Positions 28,693 through 38,580 of a DNA stretch of 64,000 bases are shown in pieces. Made by a program: the position numbers and the translations under genes. Within the stretch, counting starts at the first letter, position 1. The number at the start of each line of letters is the position of its first letter. The notes under the pieces were generated by a model, which saw only the letters and a list, made by a program, of their open reading frames with translations, was not told where the DNA came from and ran no database searches. This DNA is from Ascaris suum (taxonomy: Eukaryota > Nematoda > Chromadorea > Rhabditida > Ascarididae): positions 1,009,214 to 1,073,213 of the forward strand of contig CM024170.1 in NCBI GenBank assembly GCA_013433145.1, written 5' to 3'.

Positions 28693-28786
<94 letters not shown>

Positions 28787-31700
28787 AGAGAGAGACAGAA
28801 AGAGAGAGAAAAAGGGAGCATGCCGAGTGGAAAAAATGAAGCACAACACGACACTCACATGGAAGCCCTTAACATTATTAAGAAGTCGTTGATTGCTCCG
28901 TTGAGGTGCGTTACTTCGGTCCTCTTTGCGGCCATCCCGGCTGTTTTTCCTAGAGGAGATCGTCGAGTTGGACTCATATCTATAAGTGCTGCTCGTCGAC
29001 GAACCACCACTGCTTCGTCTTCGACCACCTCGTTTCTTTGAAAATCCACCCTCCGATCGAACATCTATAATGCAATATACGGCTCACATTTCTTTTCTCT
29101 CCTCCCCCTCCCTGAATTCACATTCGCCAATGCACATCACGTGTTGCGTACGCTTCCTTACTCGTAAGCTATCGCTCTCCAGCGCAAGGGTACGAGATAA
29201 ACAGAATGCGATCCCTCAGAACACCCATCTACTTTTTCCTGCTGAGTCATTGTCCTGTCATACCTTCGAAATGAAAGTGTCGAATGGTCAGTGACATTAA
29301 ACTGTACTTGTCCGCCAATCTATACTCTCATTCTTGCTTGTTCATACGTTTCTCTCTTTCATATTCTCATTTTTAACCAAAAATTTCGAAAGCCCTTCCC
29401 TAAAAATTTTGGACGACCATATCCTTACCACCATTTTGAGCAGTTTCCACTAACGACAGAATACAGTCTACATCGATAAACAATACAGTTACTTTAAAAC
29501 ACAGATGAGCCTATTTTCCTCTTCCCGTTGTGCGCAAGGCGCAGCCCAATTTCCAAAGGACGACGCATGTTGCCGAAAAAAGTATAAAGAGAAAGATAAA
29601 AACAAAAAACCGGAAAATTGCACAGATGAAACTTGATTTCTTCGCAGACGCAAGAGAAAGAAATAGTGTGTTTCCGGCCGTTAGTAGAAGAACGTAGAGC
29701 ATTTTTACCGTTCTGCTTGCGAAATGGAATGCGCAGCATCTCTGTGTTTAGAAAAAAGAAATGTCCTTCGACATATAAACGGGGATGCACAAAATTCCCT
29801 CACATATTTGAAAGAAAAAGTCCATATAGCGGTTAAAAATAAGATGAAAATGAGAATATGCTAAACATAAGGGCATAATGCCTCGTTAGCCCTTATTAGC
29901 AGTTAGAAACGGTGGTTTTAGTTCTTCAATTGGATTTCACCTTAGTGCTCTAAAATCTGCAACGAGTTTATTGCCATTGAACAGTTTCATGAGCGCAACT
30001 CATGCCGATTTTGAACTCTGCTCTTCTCTAACTTGGAAGAGGACGGCGCAAAATACAAAAGGGGGAGGGGGAGTGCAGTAAGCTCATAAGCGTTCCAAAA
30101 ACCTATCCAATCAACCAGTAAGACAGCAATGGACTGGTAAACCATTATATTGGTGTCAACAGTTTTCTTTACCAAAAGCATCCACAATTAAAATAAAGCG
30201 ACTATTAATAAATGCCTACCGTCATTGCTGCTTACTGAACCTGCTTCAGATCGACGATCTGCCTCGGTTGCTGCATATCCACCACCATCACCACCGCCGC
30301 CGCCACCACCACCACCACCAGCACCACCTTTCGCCCTTCCACGTCCACGCGCTCTTCCTCGATAGTCTCCTCGTCGAGCGCTACTGGCACTTTCTACTAC
30401 ATGCCCTCCTAGAAAACAATCATCATTAACGGACTTCTAATATTCCTGAAATGACTATTTATATTTTAAAAAAAAGGCACAAATGCATCCCGCAGTGAAC
30501 ACACAAACAATCTTTCAAAAATGTTCATGGGTATAATTTCATTTCCACCTCCCACTGACATGAAAATTCATTGGCACAGTGATACTGTGCATTGCAGCAA
30601 TGACACAAGGAGAAAGGCATGCAGCCAGCCTGCTTAAGCAATCACAGCACTACTCACAAACACACCTCCATGATCCGATCCTCTTTCATGCGACCCAACC
30701 CTTCCATTCATAAATTCGATACTCATAACAACAAGTGCATCTATAAGAATCGAAACGAAGAAACTGTGCTTGATGAATAAGCAACACCTTTCGAAGCAAA
30801 TAACTTGCACTACTTTTCGCTAATATTGTAAGAGTTCCACATTTAAAACAAACTATCCCTCAACGAATCTCAATAATTTTGATCACAAGTTTTGATGACC
30901 TCTCCCCATTTTACATCATGCAAGATGCACCATCAAACGACTCTCCACTGTAACGTCGCAACTGGCGATGCGAACAATTATCCTCCATTTTACACTCTGA
31001 AATGGTAAATGTGGGCCAAATGCAGCCAACAGAAATTCCACGCTCGTGGCTGAAGAATCGGATTTGAAAAGGTGCTGAGATTGTCACCTATCATTGATGC
31101 TACAAACGTTTAATCTAGATAATTCTGCAAACTATGATTTTTGACCCGAGACCACTAGACGACCATCTGCATTTTAATGCTACAGCTTCCCCCATCCCCT
31201 TCCCTTGCTCTTCATATTCTCCAAAAATTCATCGAAAGCCATCCTTCTAAATTCTCACGAAGTTTCGCCTCTTCTGATTCCTCATCATCAGAGGAGACGA
31301 AGAAGGGAGAAACTTCCTGCTTATAATAAACCGATTTATTTTTCTTATAAATATTCTATCATGCATGATTAGATGCAAGAATATGAATATTTAAAATGCT
31401 CTTCTCTAGCTTTCATAAACGATTTTCAACTATGTTCGCAAACAAGAAGATAGAAAAATTGTCTGTTAAAGTGCATAAAGAAATGCATTCGTCGTCGTAT
31501 TAAAGACAAACACCCATCAATTAATTAAAAAGGAAATAAAAATATGAGCACTGAATCATTCACATAATCTTCGCATCACATATGGCAAGATGCGTTCCAA
31601 TTGTCGTACAGCTAGACTTTTTATGCTTTACTGCTGATAGCAATCAAATTCCGCAATATGTCACTTTCCATACTTCATCAATTCCTTTTTCTTAAGTCAA

Positions 31701-32367
31701 ATCCCATTTACATCAAACTGGTTAAAGTCATTAGATACAACTGAGGTGATAATTTCCGAACAATTCCCTAGTCTATCTGTCAAAATAGCTTTCAACGTCC
31801 TCACATATCACCGAATGCAAATGTTACTACTGTGTATATCACGCGATAACTGAGACATCCAAGAAATTTGAGGTGCGCCTCACGATGGAAGTAAAACAAC
31901 CAAAATTTATGAATGCACTACATAAATTAACTGATATAGCTAGCTTTAATACCTTCTGAGTTTAGTAAACTTGGCATCCTTGTTGAAAATCTTTAACTGC
32001 AATAAAATGGAAGCGCTCATATACATCGATGAAAAGCAATGATCGCAGATTCTGAACAAGAGGTAGAGAGAGGGCTTGATATAGGTGTAGTCACGCACAG
32101 AAAATTGAATCAGCTGCGAATCAGCAACCAAGAAAAAGAAAAACAGAACAAACAAAAATGGAAAACACCTTGTTTTGATTGGCTGTCATTCTCGACAGGT
32201 ACATCCAATTTTGGTGGCTTCGCTTTATGCGTGTGTCTCGAAACATTCTTTGTTATATCGGTGCCAGTTTTCATCATACCAGGTCGATAAAGTTGTACAG
32301 CTGGGCGGGTCGTCCTCTTCTTTGTCGTCTCGCCTCCTTCCCCCTTAAGAGGGAATTCCTCTGACAT
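829..32367 (-). CDS. smg-6: SMG6/EST1A nonsense-mediated decay endonuclease, 28 exons, 3' end outside window
   Basis: SMG6 is the endonuclease that cuts mRNAs with premature stop codons; it joins UPF1 and the exon junction complex and cuts with a C-terminal PIN domain. Recognition rests on several blocks that align in order with human SMG6 from memory: an exon-junction-complex-binding motif, the 14-3-3-like TPR core, a hairpin region containing KIGME and FAVH, and the PIN start VPDTN. Exons: 32169-32367, 30220-30408, 28859-29064, 28288-28395, 26578-26700, 26048-26242, 25175-25246, 24225-24296, 23393-23657, 22431-22646, 21234-21441, 20228-20371, 17119-17276, 16180-16366, 14491-14680, 13967-14128, 13467-13567, 13068-13146, 7125-7235, 6533-6730, 5787-5998, 5053-5083, 4841-4954, about 3472-3663, 2831-3043, 2249-2452, 1881-1934, 829-976. 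Phases agree at all joins except 24/25, which is unresolved; an extra exon between 27 and 28 is possible. About 1450 codons are present and the last ~150 should lie left of position 1. Confidence 0.93.
1881..3663 (-). CDS. smg-6: SMG6 exons 24-27: helical domain before PIN
   Basis: Exon 24 (start 3663, end about 3472 or 3454) has [12 protein letters not shown] and [15 protein letters not shown], matching LLPSVKVWSDWM and AVDVWSTLADFCNIL. Exon 25 (2831-3043, or a shorter form starting at 2999) has [16 protein letters not shown], matching LEEDRLLSGFVPLL. Exon 26 (2249-2452) has [14 protein letters not shown], matching KRVTVLKYFLEALCG. Exon 27 (1881-1934) is a short Ser/Arg piece with weaker support. 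The 24/25 junction is the one place where I could not find a donor and acceptor pair that I trust. Confidence 0.8.
4841..7235 (-). CDS. smg-6: SMG6 exons 19-23: end of TPR domain and helical hairpins
   Basis: Exon 19 (7125-7235) reads [12 protein letters not shown] then [11 protein letters not shown], matching the human YYYMRSLAASNPILTAKESLMSLF region. Exon 20 (6533-6730) contains [12 protein letters not shown], matching the LEIWIHP block. Exon 21 (5787-5998) contains [10 protein letters not shown] and LFAVHYS, matching LFTRIGMETF and MFAVHNS. Exon 22 (5053-5083) is a 31-base microexon giving [10 protein letters not shown]. Exon 23 (4841-4954) continues [15 protein letters not shown]. With this choice the spacing from FAVH to the next hydrophobic helix is 19 residues, the same as in human SMG6. 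The intron before exon 23 is then 98 bases. Confidence 0.87.
5409..5534. repeat. Two diverged tandem copies of a 63-bp unit with pyrimidine block
   Basis: Both copies begin AACAGATT (5409 and 5472), then CARAGRCATAC, a CCCTCCCCC-like pyrimidine block, a TTTC core, a block ending in CAGTTG, and a short tail. They differ at several positions. The array lies in SMG6 intron 21, between exons 22 and 21. Confidence 0.65.
7712..8071 (+). CDS. Unassigned 119-codon plus-strand ORF inside SMG6 intron
   Basis: An open frame from ATG to stop on the strand opposite SMG6. The first two thirds are rich in Lys, Glu, Ser and Met and free of the hydrophobic strings typical of chance frames here, but A-rich DNA alone favours such composition. 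No signal peptide, domain or motif is recognisable, and no flanking promoter or splice signal supports it. It is most likely spurious and is listed because it is long for an intron in this window. Confidence 0.18.
   Translation: MRESEQGAMTDKQRMDFCQAGEKIGAFMTGDAKSAKSAEWWSSSGLHNFQTSQEEMLKEPRKMKILILATKSTTAQRCFFSSASNQTSRCKSTLYTTAIEETKLAMKLSYSLLVQSGGN
9650..10390. repeat. Degenerate ACT/TAC-type low-complexity tract
   Basis: About 740 bases dominated by the trinucleotides ACT, CTA, TAC, ATT and GCT on the plus strand (for example CTTACTACTATCATTACTTA near 9901), with a loose three-base rhythm and almost no runs of other composition. No perfect unit survives. It looks like an old trinucleotide satellite that has decayed. 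It ends abruptly at about 10390. Confidence 0.6.
10554..10941 (-). CDS. Unrecognised coding fragment nested in SMG6 intron 18
   Basis: Two candidate exons on the minus strand: 10911-10941 (acceptor CCGTTCTTCAG, donor GAAATT|gtacgt) and 10554-10797 (acceptor ending ACTAG, donor GCATTAT|gtgagt). They join in phase 0 across a 113-base intron and give about 91 residues, including [24 protein letters not shown] and [15 protein letters not shown]. The second exon has a strong purine-first codon bias (many GTN, GAN, AAN codons), as real coding DNA does. It ends in phase 1, so the gene would continue leftward. I do not recognise the family. It could be a nested gene, a pseudogene or part of an old mobile element. 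Confidence 0.35.
13068..16366 (-). CDS. smg-6: SMG6 exons 14-18: 14-3-3-like TPR domain, first half
   Basis: Exons 14 (16180-16366), 15 (14491-14680), 16 (13967-14128), 17 (13467-13567) and 18 (13068-13146). Exon 15 holds [16 protein letters not shown], equivalent to the NVDQxLWKNAFYQVIE stretch of human SMG6. Exon 16 holds [16 protein letters not shown], equivalent to DFFDSLLQKLQVTYKF. Exon 17 holds [15 protein letters not shown] (human SAQRCMICQGDIARY). Exon 18 holds [20 protein letters not shown] (human WYLKAQQ.APKNGRPYNQLA). In SMG5, SMG6 and SMG7 this fold reads phosphorylated UPF1. Exon 16 carries an unusual Cys-rich insertion ([11 protein letters not shown]) with no human counterpart that I recall. 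Confidence 0.92.
13263..13294. repeat. Perfect 11-bp inverted repeat
   Basis: AGCTTACCTGT at 13263-13273 is followed after 10 bases by its reverse complement ACAGGTAAGCT at 13284-13294. Each arm read on the proper strand contains CAG|GTAAG, a perfect 5' splice-site consensus. A further ACAGGTAGC-type copy lies just to the right on the minus strand. It sits in SMG6 intron 17, about 120 bases upstream of exon 18 in transcription order. Confidence 0.7.
17119..20371 (-). CDS. smg-6: SMG6 exons 12-13: proline-rich linker
   Basis: Exon 12 (20228-20371) and exon 13 (17119-17276) join as AG|G in phase 2. Together they make a polyproline region: PPPRPPPP near the end of exon 12, and repeated SVPPP/NIPPP blocks in exon 13. 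Vertebrate SMG6 also has a Pro/Tyr-rich linker before its helical core. The segment could bind SH3, WW or profilin-like partners, which is inference. Exon 13 ends AACACTG|gtgagt and passes phase 1 to exon 14. Confidence 0.82.
21234..29064 (-). CDS. smg-6: SMG6 exons 3-11: long disordered N-terminal region
   Basis: Nine exons code for a mostly low-complexity, charged region. Exon 3 (28859-29064) is Arg/Ser/Gly-rich. Exon 4 (28288-28395), exon 5 (26578-26700) and exon 6 (26048-26242) carry many Arg, Tyr and Ser residues, and exon 6 ends in an acidic DDEYYDDDE run. Exons 7 (25175-25246) and 8 (24225-24296) are 24 codons each. Exon 9 (23393-23657) starts with a charged probable helix, then a strongly basic patch ([11 protein letters not shown]). 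Exon 10 (22431-22646; the start could instead be 22637) is acidic and Ser-rich. Exon 11 (21234-21441) is mixed. Little sequence identity to other SMG6 proteins is expected here. Support comes from unbroken phase, consensus splice sites and position between recognisable SMG6 exons. Confidence 0.8.
21571..21607. repeat. Short direct repeat, two 17-bp copies
   Basis: GCATTATTAGGTTACAA at 21571 and GCATTATTTGGTTACAA at 21591 differ at one base and are 20 bases apart, in the SMG6 intron upstream of exon 11. Confidence 0.6.
24437..24526. repeat. (TA)45 microsatellite
   Basis: An uninterrupted TA dinucleotide array of about 90 bases in SMG6 intron 7, between exons 8 and 7. The left flank is TAAAC. 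Tyr-Ile repeat frames across it are artefacts. The true length is likely to vary between individuals and to be hard to assemble. Confidence 0.97.
28696..28817. repeat. (TA)44 microsatellite with adjoining GA-rich tail
   Basis: A TA array runs 28696-28783, then an imperfect GAGAGA/AAAGAG tract runs to about 28817. It lies in SMG6 intron 3, ending about 40 bases from the 5' splice site of exon 3. The left flank TAAAC is the same as at the first array. Confidence 0.95.
30220..30408 (-). CDS. smg-6: SMG6 exon 2: RG-rich segment with polyglycine tract
   Basis: 63 codons. It opens with an Arg-Gly block ([14 protein letters not shown]) and runs into about a dozen consecutive glycines written with GGT/GGC codons, then an acidic Ser-rich tail. 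RG-rich stretches are common in the N-terminal region of SMG6 and may contact RNA; that role is inferred. Acceptor TTTTCTAG and donor GACG|gtaggc both fit, and phase 1 joins exon 1 and exon 3 cleanly. Confidence 0.85.
30280..30328 (-). repeat. GGN trinucleotide tract coding polyglycine
   Basis: Inside SMG6 exon 2, on the minus strand GGT and GGC codons alternate in blocks (plus-strand view CACCACC..GCCGCC..CACCACC). It codes for a glycine run interrupted by one Asp, a typical site of length polymorphism. Confidence 0.8.
32169..32367 (-). CDS. smg-6: SMG6 exon 1: start codon and exon-junction-complex-binding motif
   Basis: Codes for 66 residues plus one base. The ATG at 32367 directly follows an acceptor-like AACAG on the minus strand, so the message could be trans-spliced by a spliced leader right at the start codon. 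Residues 21-30 read [10 protein letters not shown], which matches the EJC-binding motif known from UPF3B and from the N-terminus of vertebrate SMG6 (basic patch, then QLY/QIY-x-PG). The motif docks on the eIF4A3-MAGOH-Y14 surface. The rest is Lys/Thr-rich and looks disordered. The donor is CAAG|gtgttt, phase 1. Confidence 0.88.
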
Positions 32368-34508
32368 CTGTTTTCCACTATTCTCTTAACCAATTCTAAA
32401 CATATGAACCTGTAGAATCTCTGCAAACTATAACATGAAACGATCAGAAGACGCAGTGTGACGTTAGACGTCGGCAGCAAGGCATGCAAAGTCTCATGAT
32501 TTCAAGTGGCCGATCATTGGGAAGCGGATTCCGTGATAAGTAAAAATGCAGATTTAGGTCATTCAGTAAAAACCTCACTGAGTAATTCGGAGTAATATTT
32601 TGGTTTAATATACTGTGTGGATGGAGTAGACTAATATGCCTATATGTTCCGAAAAGTGCAACTTTTGTTAACTCCATAGATAAGCCAGCTGAAGGGTTAG
32701 TGGGGAGTTCGTTACCACTCGTTTTGAGCATGAAGTCGCTACACCACTACCTCTCTGCCTGCAGTCTTCCTGCGAGAATGCTCTGAAAGCCTAAAAATCC
32801 TATGAGAGTAACACTTCCCACCGCCAATAAAACGTCCTAGCGTCAGCCATAATCAAGGATCACAATTCGAAATCTTAGTCCATATCACTCTTTATTGCCC
32901 GCATCCCTTTTGTTCATCTTGTGCAAGGACCTGCACCTATTTATTTATTTGCTTATTTATTTCAACGTCCAGACATGAAAAAACACAAATGCAAGCATGG
33001 ACAGCAAACTTAGCTGTAGTCCAGGTGAACACATATTCAATATGGAAGAGTTGCAACAGAGTGCAGATCAAAATGACTCAGCCTCATTTCAGAGGCTAAA
33101 AGGGTGAGTGCATTAACGAGAACGACAAGATTACACCGCCAAACTAGAAACTATTGAAAGGACTATTTGTCCTGCAATCTAAACGTCTAAATCTACATCT
33201 CTGCAGACAGTAATGTCGAGGATTATACGTAAAGAAAGGCACGGTCTTTCCTTGAAGATGGGTGAGAAATACAATGGAATATTTTATTCTACCGTATAAT
33301 GTAGCTAAGAAAACAATTGTAACTTCTGCAATGCATGAACACCCGACATCACTCAGCTGCAGTATGCACGCTGCGATAAAACAACCACCCCATGTGGAAA
33401 GCCCGACACTTAATGAACCACTAAAATCTTATGCAAACGTTTTTCACAGAAAACATAGAGTCACTTCCTCGTTATGCTTTCATTAATAAGAATAAGGAAT
33501 TTTTTTCTCAAAACGAATTATAATAATGAATTGCCACGTACATAACGATATAATCAAATGCCTTCATTCAGAAAAAAAAAAAACTCAGCTTAGTGAATTA
33601 AATTATAAATGAAAGGTTGAATGAGGAAATGCTATGGTCAAAGAAAGCGTTTAGATCAATAAGATAGAGAATATCAATAAGAAAGTTCAGAAAATGGGCT
33701 GTTAAATATGCTATACACAGCAGTTAAATGCAGGGTTCACAACTCCTACTCATGTATAAAGCAAGAGGAAAGGAGTGCAGAATACTGTTTATTAATGATA
33801 CAGAAACGAAAATTGATACGGAAAAACATACAATTTTGGTTAAGAAAAAACAACTGAGCATACTGACAGCGGAACTTCTTTGTGAGTTTCTATTTCTCTA
33901 CTGTACTTGCATCTTCTTCTTCCGGGGCTTGAAAACCCTTAAAAAAGATATCTGGAACTGAAAAGGCAAAAAACACGGTTTCCGGTGCCTTATCTATGCA
34001 TGATTTACCTATTTTTCTTCTAATTTTCCTGGCCGTTTAAGCAAGGCATCAAGACACCTGGCTATCCGAACAATTCGCTTTACCTTAAAAACACTCAAAA
34101 ACTTAAGAACAAGAATTGGCGATGAAAAGTTACAATCTCAGACATAATTTGTCGGGTAAGAACTGTTGGATGGTCGTTTCAATTTGATAAGAAGCGTTTG
34201 CAATGAGACTTCAACCGACCGCAAGTCTCCGAAAACGAGAGTGCATATGAAAGACTATGTGGGGATGCTCTTAATTGTACTGAAGAGGCAATCCTCCAGC
34301 ATTAAAATCATTTCTAATACGAATACAGAAATCAAAAAATATTTCAACCCTCTATATGATACTCGTAACACATTGCTACATCGCTCTTCTGATGAAGTGC
34401 TATTTCTTCTGTCAATGAGAGTGAGTACAAAACGCTTTGAAGTACCTCTGAAATTAAGGACGCTTTTCCCTCCCCTCTAGGACATCTTGTTCCTCCTACC
34501 CCTATAAT

Positions 34509-34555
34509 GGTATACACCTTTACGGTATACACCTTTCACGGTATACACCTTTCAG
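34509..34555. repeat. Three tandem copies of a 15-16 bp unit
   Basis: GGTATACACCTTTAC, GGTATACACCTTTCAC and GGTATACACCTTTCAG follow each other directly. The first copy lacks one base. The unit contains the palindrome GTATAC. Function unknown. Confidence 0.85.
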
Positions 34556-35320
34556 ACTGACAAGACAATTCAACCGTTGGAAAAATGCTTATCATGAAAT
34601 GAACTAAAGCCATGAAAGCTTCTTTCTTATTTTCTAGATGCACATCTCGAAGCACAAAAATGCCACCCTAATTGATACAGTCCGGGTTCCCGTGCAATTA
34701 CTGAATAAATAATAGGCCTTTATTAAATCCTCTCGTTGTTCCGATGCCGATCGCGGTTGGATTTAAGGTGGCCCGTTCCAGCTATTCGAGTTTAGCTATT
34801 GAAAGCAATAGGGTCGTTCCACTATTTTGGAGAGTAGCGCTTCGAAGAAGTGCCCACTGACCGTTTGCAAAATAAGCACAATATTGTCCAGCATATGGGG
34901 CCTAATAAGTCACCGTTCGAAATCAACTCGCTTATGTAACAATATAATTACTGTTTCATGAATAAAAGAAATAGAAATGACTGACCACTGCTCAATAACT
35001 GCCTATTTTAACTTAATTGCTGCCGCAGAATGCACCTATGAAACACCTAAATTTGAATGAACCGAAAGTACCGGCAACTAAAAATTAAAAGACATTTTAA
35101 TTATAAACTATCAACTTCAATTGCATCCAAAGTTTTTACAAAAAAACCAAAAATATATAAAATTCGATTAAATGCAACAATTTGATAGCAAACTATATAA
35201 TATTTATTGAACTCTTAGTTACAAAGAAAATCTATTGTTGATTAATTATCTGATTCGTAGTAATTGATAAAATAAAACATCGATTATAAAATTTGATATC
35301 GTTAATTGTATTGGATTAAA

Positions 35321-35410
35321 ATGTCTCGAAGACGTGTGAAGAAATTTCGCAAAGCAATCGGTGAACAATACGACAGCCATCTGGATGTAATTCAGCCACA
35401 ATTTCTATAG
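35321..35410 (+). CDS. Possible 29-codon small ORF or first exon
   Basis: An ATG in the context TTAAAATG opens a frame starting MSRRRVKKFRKAIGEQ, ending at TAG after 29 codons. It is very basic at its N-terminus and more coding-like than its AT-rich surroundings. GAT|gtaatt inside it could be a splice donor, so it might be a first exon on the plus strand. No downstream exon was found. Confidence 0.18.
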   Translation: MSRRRVKKFRKAIGEQYDSHLDVIQPQFL

Positions 35411-38400
35411 TTCAATTCCTTCTCAATCTCTCTATGCACTCATAACTTGATATATACTCATTTATAAATTTGCAACATGCATAGAACACCACGTTTAACA
35501 AACTTCTCTACAACAACTATAGCTGCCTTCTCTAATTTCAGTTAGTTAAACCTTTTTCGAACGATCATTCATAGCTCATAGGTGATCAAAATTGAGTACT
35601 GAAAGATTTCTTTCCCTTGATCTTATTTTATTTTCACTTGAGCTTCACTCATTTTCTACCAGAAATTTGTGAAATCTATTTTCATCCCAATCATTTCTTA
35701 TTTTACTTCCTTCAGGCGACAAAATACATAGAAGGTATATAAGCATGACGAAACATAATGAAAGGAAAAGTTGAGTTCTCATCTTATTCTGAAAGTTTTC
35801 ATACAACAATCTGAATGTAGGCTATAACATTAAATAGAATCCAGGAACTTCCATTACCGATTACCTAGCTAAATATTAACGAATCTGCTATCGTCGTGTA
35901 TCTTTCGCTATTGCTCACCTATAGCGAATTTCATCAAAGCAACCTCCATTCAAGTTTATTTCAAGCTTAAACTTAACGATGTATAAAAAACGCAACCGTC
36001 GCGTGACACAACACTTCTAGCACTGACGTTAGTTACGATGCAACAAATCGCTTCAAATATACAAACAATAAAAAAAAAATGCACGATGAAGCATTCCAAA
36101 TAGAACATTAAACAACAAAATAAATTGCTTGGCGCGGCATATGTGCTCATTTTCGACTGTTGCAAATATTATCGTTGCGAGGCCTAATTTTTAAATCATT
36201 GAAATTTGGCAACGCAAAACGACCCCACTGCAGACCGCACAGAACGCCACACGGGCTCGAAATACGACATCGTTACTTCGTAGGAATTACGCTCTTTGCA
36301 GCGAAATGATAACACCACCTCTCCTCCCGACCCACTGCTCGAGCTCGTTAAAACCCGACCCCCTACCCGAACCCACTAAGACATCAGTGAATGGGATTAA
36401 TGGCAAAAAACCTCATAAAGCATTACTCCGTCACTCGTTAAGATGTGTCCACTCATTTCATCAAGCTCATATATTGAAACCTCAGCTCCACCTAAATCAT
36501 AGATGTCAACCAACGAATACGGTCATCGTTACTTTGTGGTATATGCAACGGAACTTCGTTGAATTCTTTTGCAGACCTATACTATGATCGGTGCAAACCT
36601 GTCCTGTTACGCAATGATACACAAAATTTATTTGAATTTACAATGTGTGAATAAATCGCAAAAAAAGAATTACTGTAAAACAGGGCCAATAACGCCCTCT
36701 AAACGAGGTTACTGTGGGTGGGGGAGGGTGGGGGATGAGAGAGGGGATGCGGGTTGAACCGTGATACAACGACACAATTGCTGCACGACATCAACGATAG
36801 AGGCGTCTCACCATCCGTCTAAGCATCCAATATAAACTTCAGAATACGTGCATCAATTCAGAAAATGATACATTCGCGTTAAGAGCGCCCTTCATCGGAG
36901 TTCTTAAGTCATTCATGGATGTCTCCTTTCGAGCGGGTTTATCGTATCACAGTGGAACTAATCCCGTCTCCCATCGCTTACAATTACGAAATGGAAACCA
37001 ACACAACGCCCACTAAATTTTATGAGCAATGCCACACTATTCCACCTGGCTTGATTCACCTCTTAGAACTTGTTCACCTGATTAAATTTGTACTTCACCT
37101 TATCGCTAGCCATCACTCAATAAATGCAGCTTATCAACCCAACTGGCCAAAAAGAAACATGCCGTTATTACGGTCATGTTCCAACATAGCGCAACCACTT
37201 TACAGTACCACAATTCTATAACGGAAATGAACTTCTCTCCAGTAATAAATCAGTGCAAAGCCGCATCGCCCTACTCGCTTACCACCTATGACAATTTCAA
37301 AGTCTGTAATTTTGCACTTTTCCTGTGTAGGAAAGTTTAGGGTTGCCGAGAAATTACAAACTTGAACAAACATGGGAAGAAATTTTGCCCAAACATTTGC
37401 CCAAATGCAAATTTAGAATTGCCCCAAAAATGTACGGACACGCCTTAATGCCATTTTTTGAAACGTCGCACATAAATATGCATTTCCATTACTTATTACT
37501 GTACTTCTTTGACGATCATATATATCTATTCCTACTGAAATCCATTACAGGTCTCGCGCATTTTGAAAATTTCTGCTTCCACTTTATCCATCAAATCAAA
37601 ACATTATTTCAGGAGGCAATAACGACATACCACTGAAAGAAACAAGAACTCTCGCTTTCCTCACATAAAAGAACAACCGTGACAAAGTCCTGCACTTCCT
37701 ATTCAAGCCGAATGAAGCACATACACAGTCATTACTTACTTAGCGGCAATTCTCCACATGACACTACTCCAATTACAGATCCTCGTTACCTAATAATCAA
37801 TGCACCAGCCCCCTATCCACAGAAATGTTTCATAGATAAGCCACATAAAACGTTTTGCTCGTCAGTAACACTTGAAAACGAAATCACCAAACAGCATTAT
37901 CATAGGACATCTGAAGATTTGCGAAAGCTAAAGTACCAATAAGTTGAATTCCATTCGGAAAACATCTCGCCGAAACGCAACAAACTCATTTCCGTTTAAA
38001 GTCACACCTCATCGTTCATAATTCCGCAGATATTATACAACAATTCTTACGCATAAAAGTAATAAAAGACAAAGAATGGGAAAGAAGAAGAAAATGAAAC
38101 ACAATGTCATTGCAATGAAAATTACGAGAAAAACACAACGGCAACGAATTCAAAGAACACAGATGCGAAGCAATCAAGGGGAACACGAGTGGCCAGGGAG
38201 GGGACAGTGATGAGTACGAATCGAAAACCTTCCATTTACCTTCACAGCAAATCAGTAATCAAATCAAACAACGCAAGAGTACACAACAAACCGAAGAACT
38301 GCGCACCGTCGCAACGCAGTACAACAAGCGCTTGTCCACTCGAGCGAGCCATTTAGTGAAGCTTATTCCCCTCGGGAATAAGTGCGGCAATTTCTTTGTA

Positions 38401-38580
38401 ACAACACTATGAAAACAACAGCGTTCAATAGTTATAACTGGGGCCACCATCAGTACTCTAATGCCACCCAAATAATACATCACATCCGCCACCAAGCGAA
38501 TAAAGAGGAATATTGGGCGGAGGAGGGCGAGGGCGCAGGTTAGACGGAGAGTGAAGCAAAAAGCAACGAGCTGGGAAACC

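Larger units (their letters stand above)
32368..38580. other. Intergenic region between SMG6 and CK1 alpha
   Basis: About 6.2 kb. It must hold the SMG6 promoter or spliced-leader acceptor at the left end and the CK1 alpha 3' UTR at the right end. Plus-strand open frames at 34166-34480, 36306-36587, 36919-37221 and 37343-37636 have no recognisable domains and their composition follows local base bias, so I do not call them genes. A short tandem repeat (34509-34555) and a 29-codon ORF (35321-35410) are listed separately. Confidence 0.6.
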
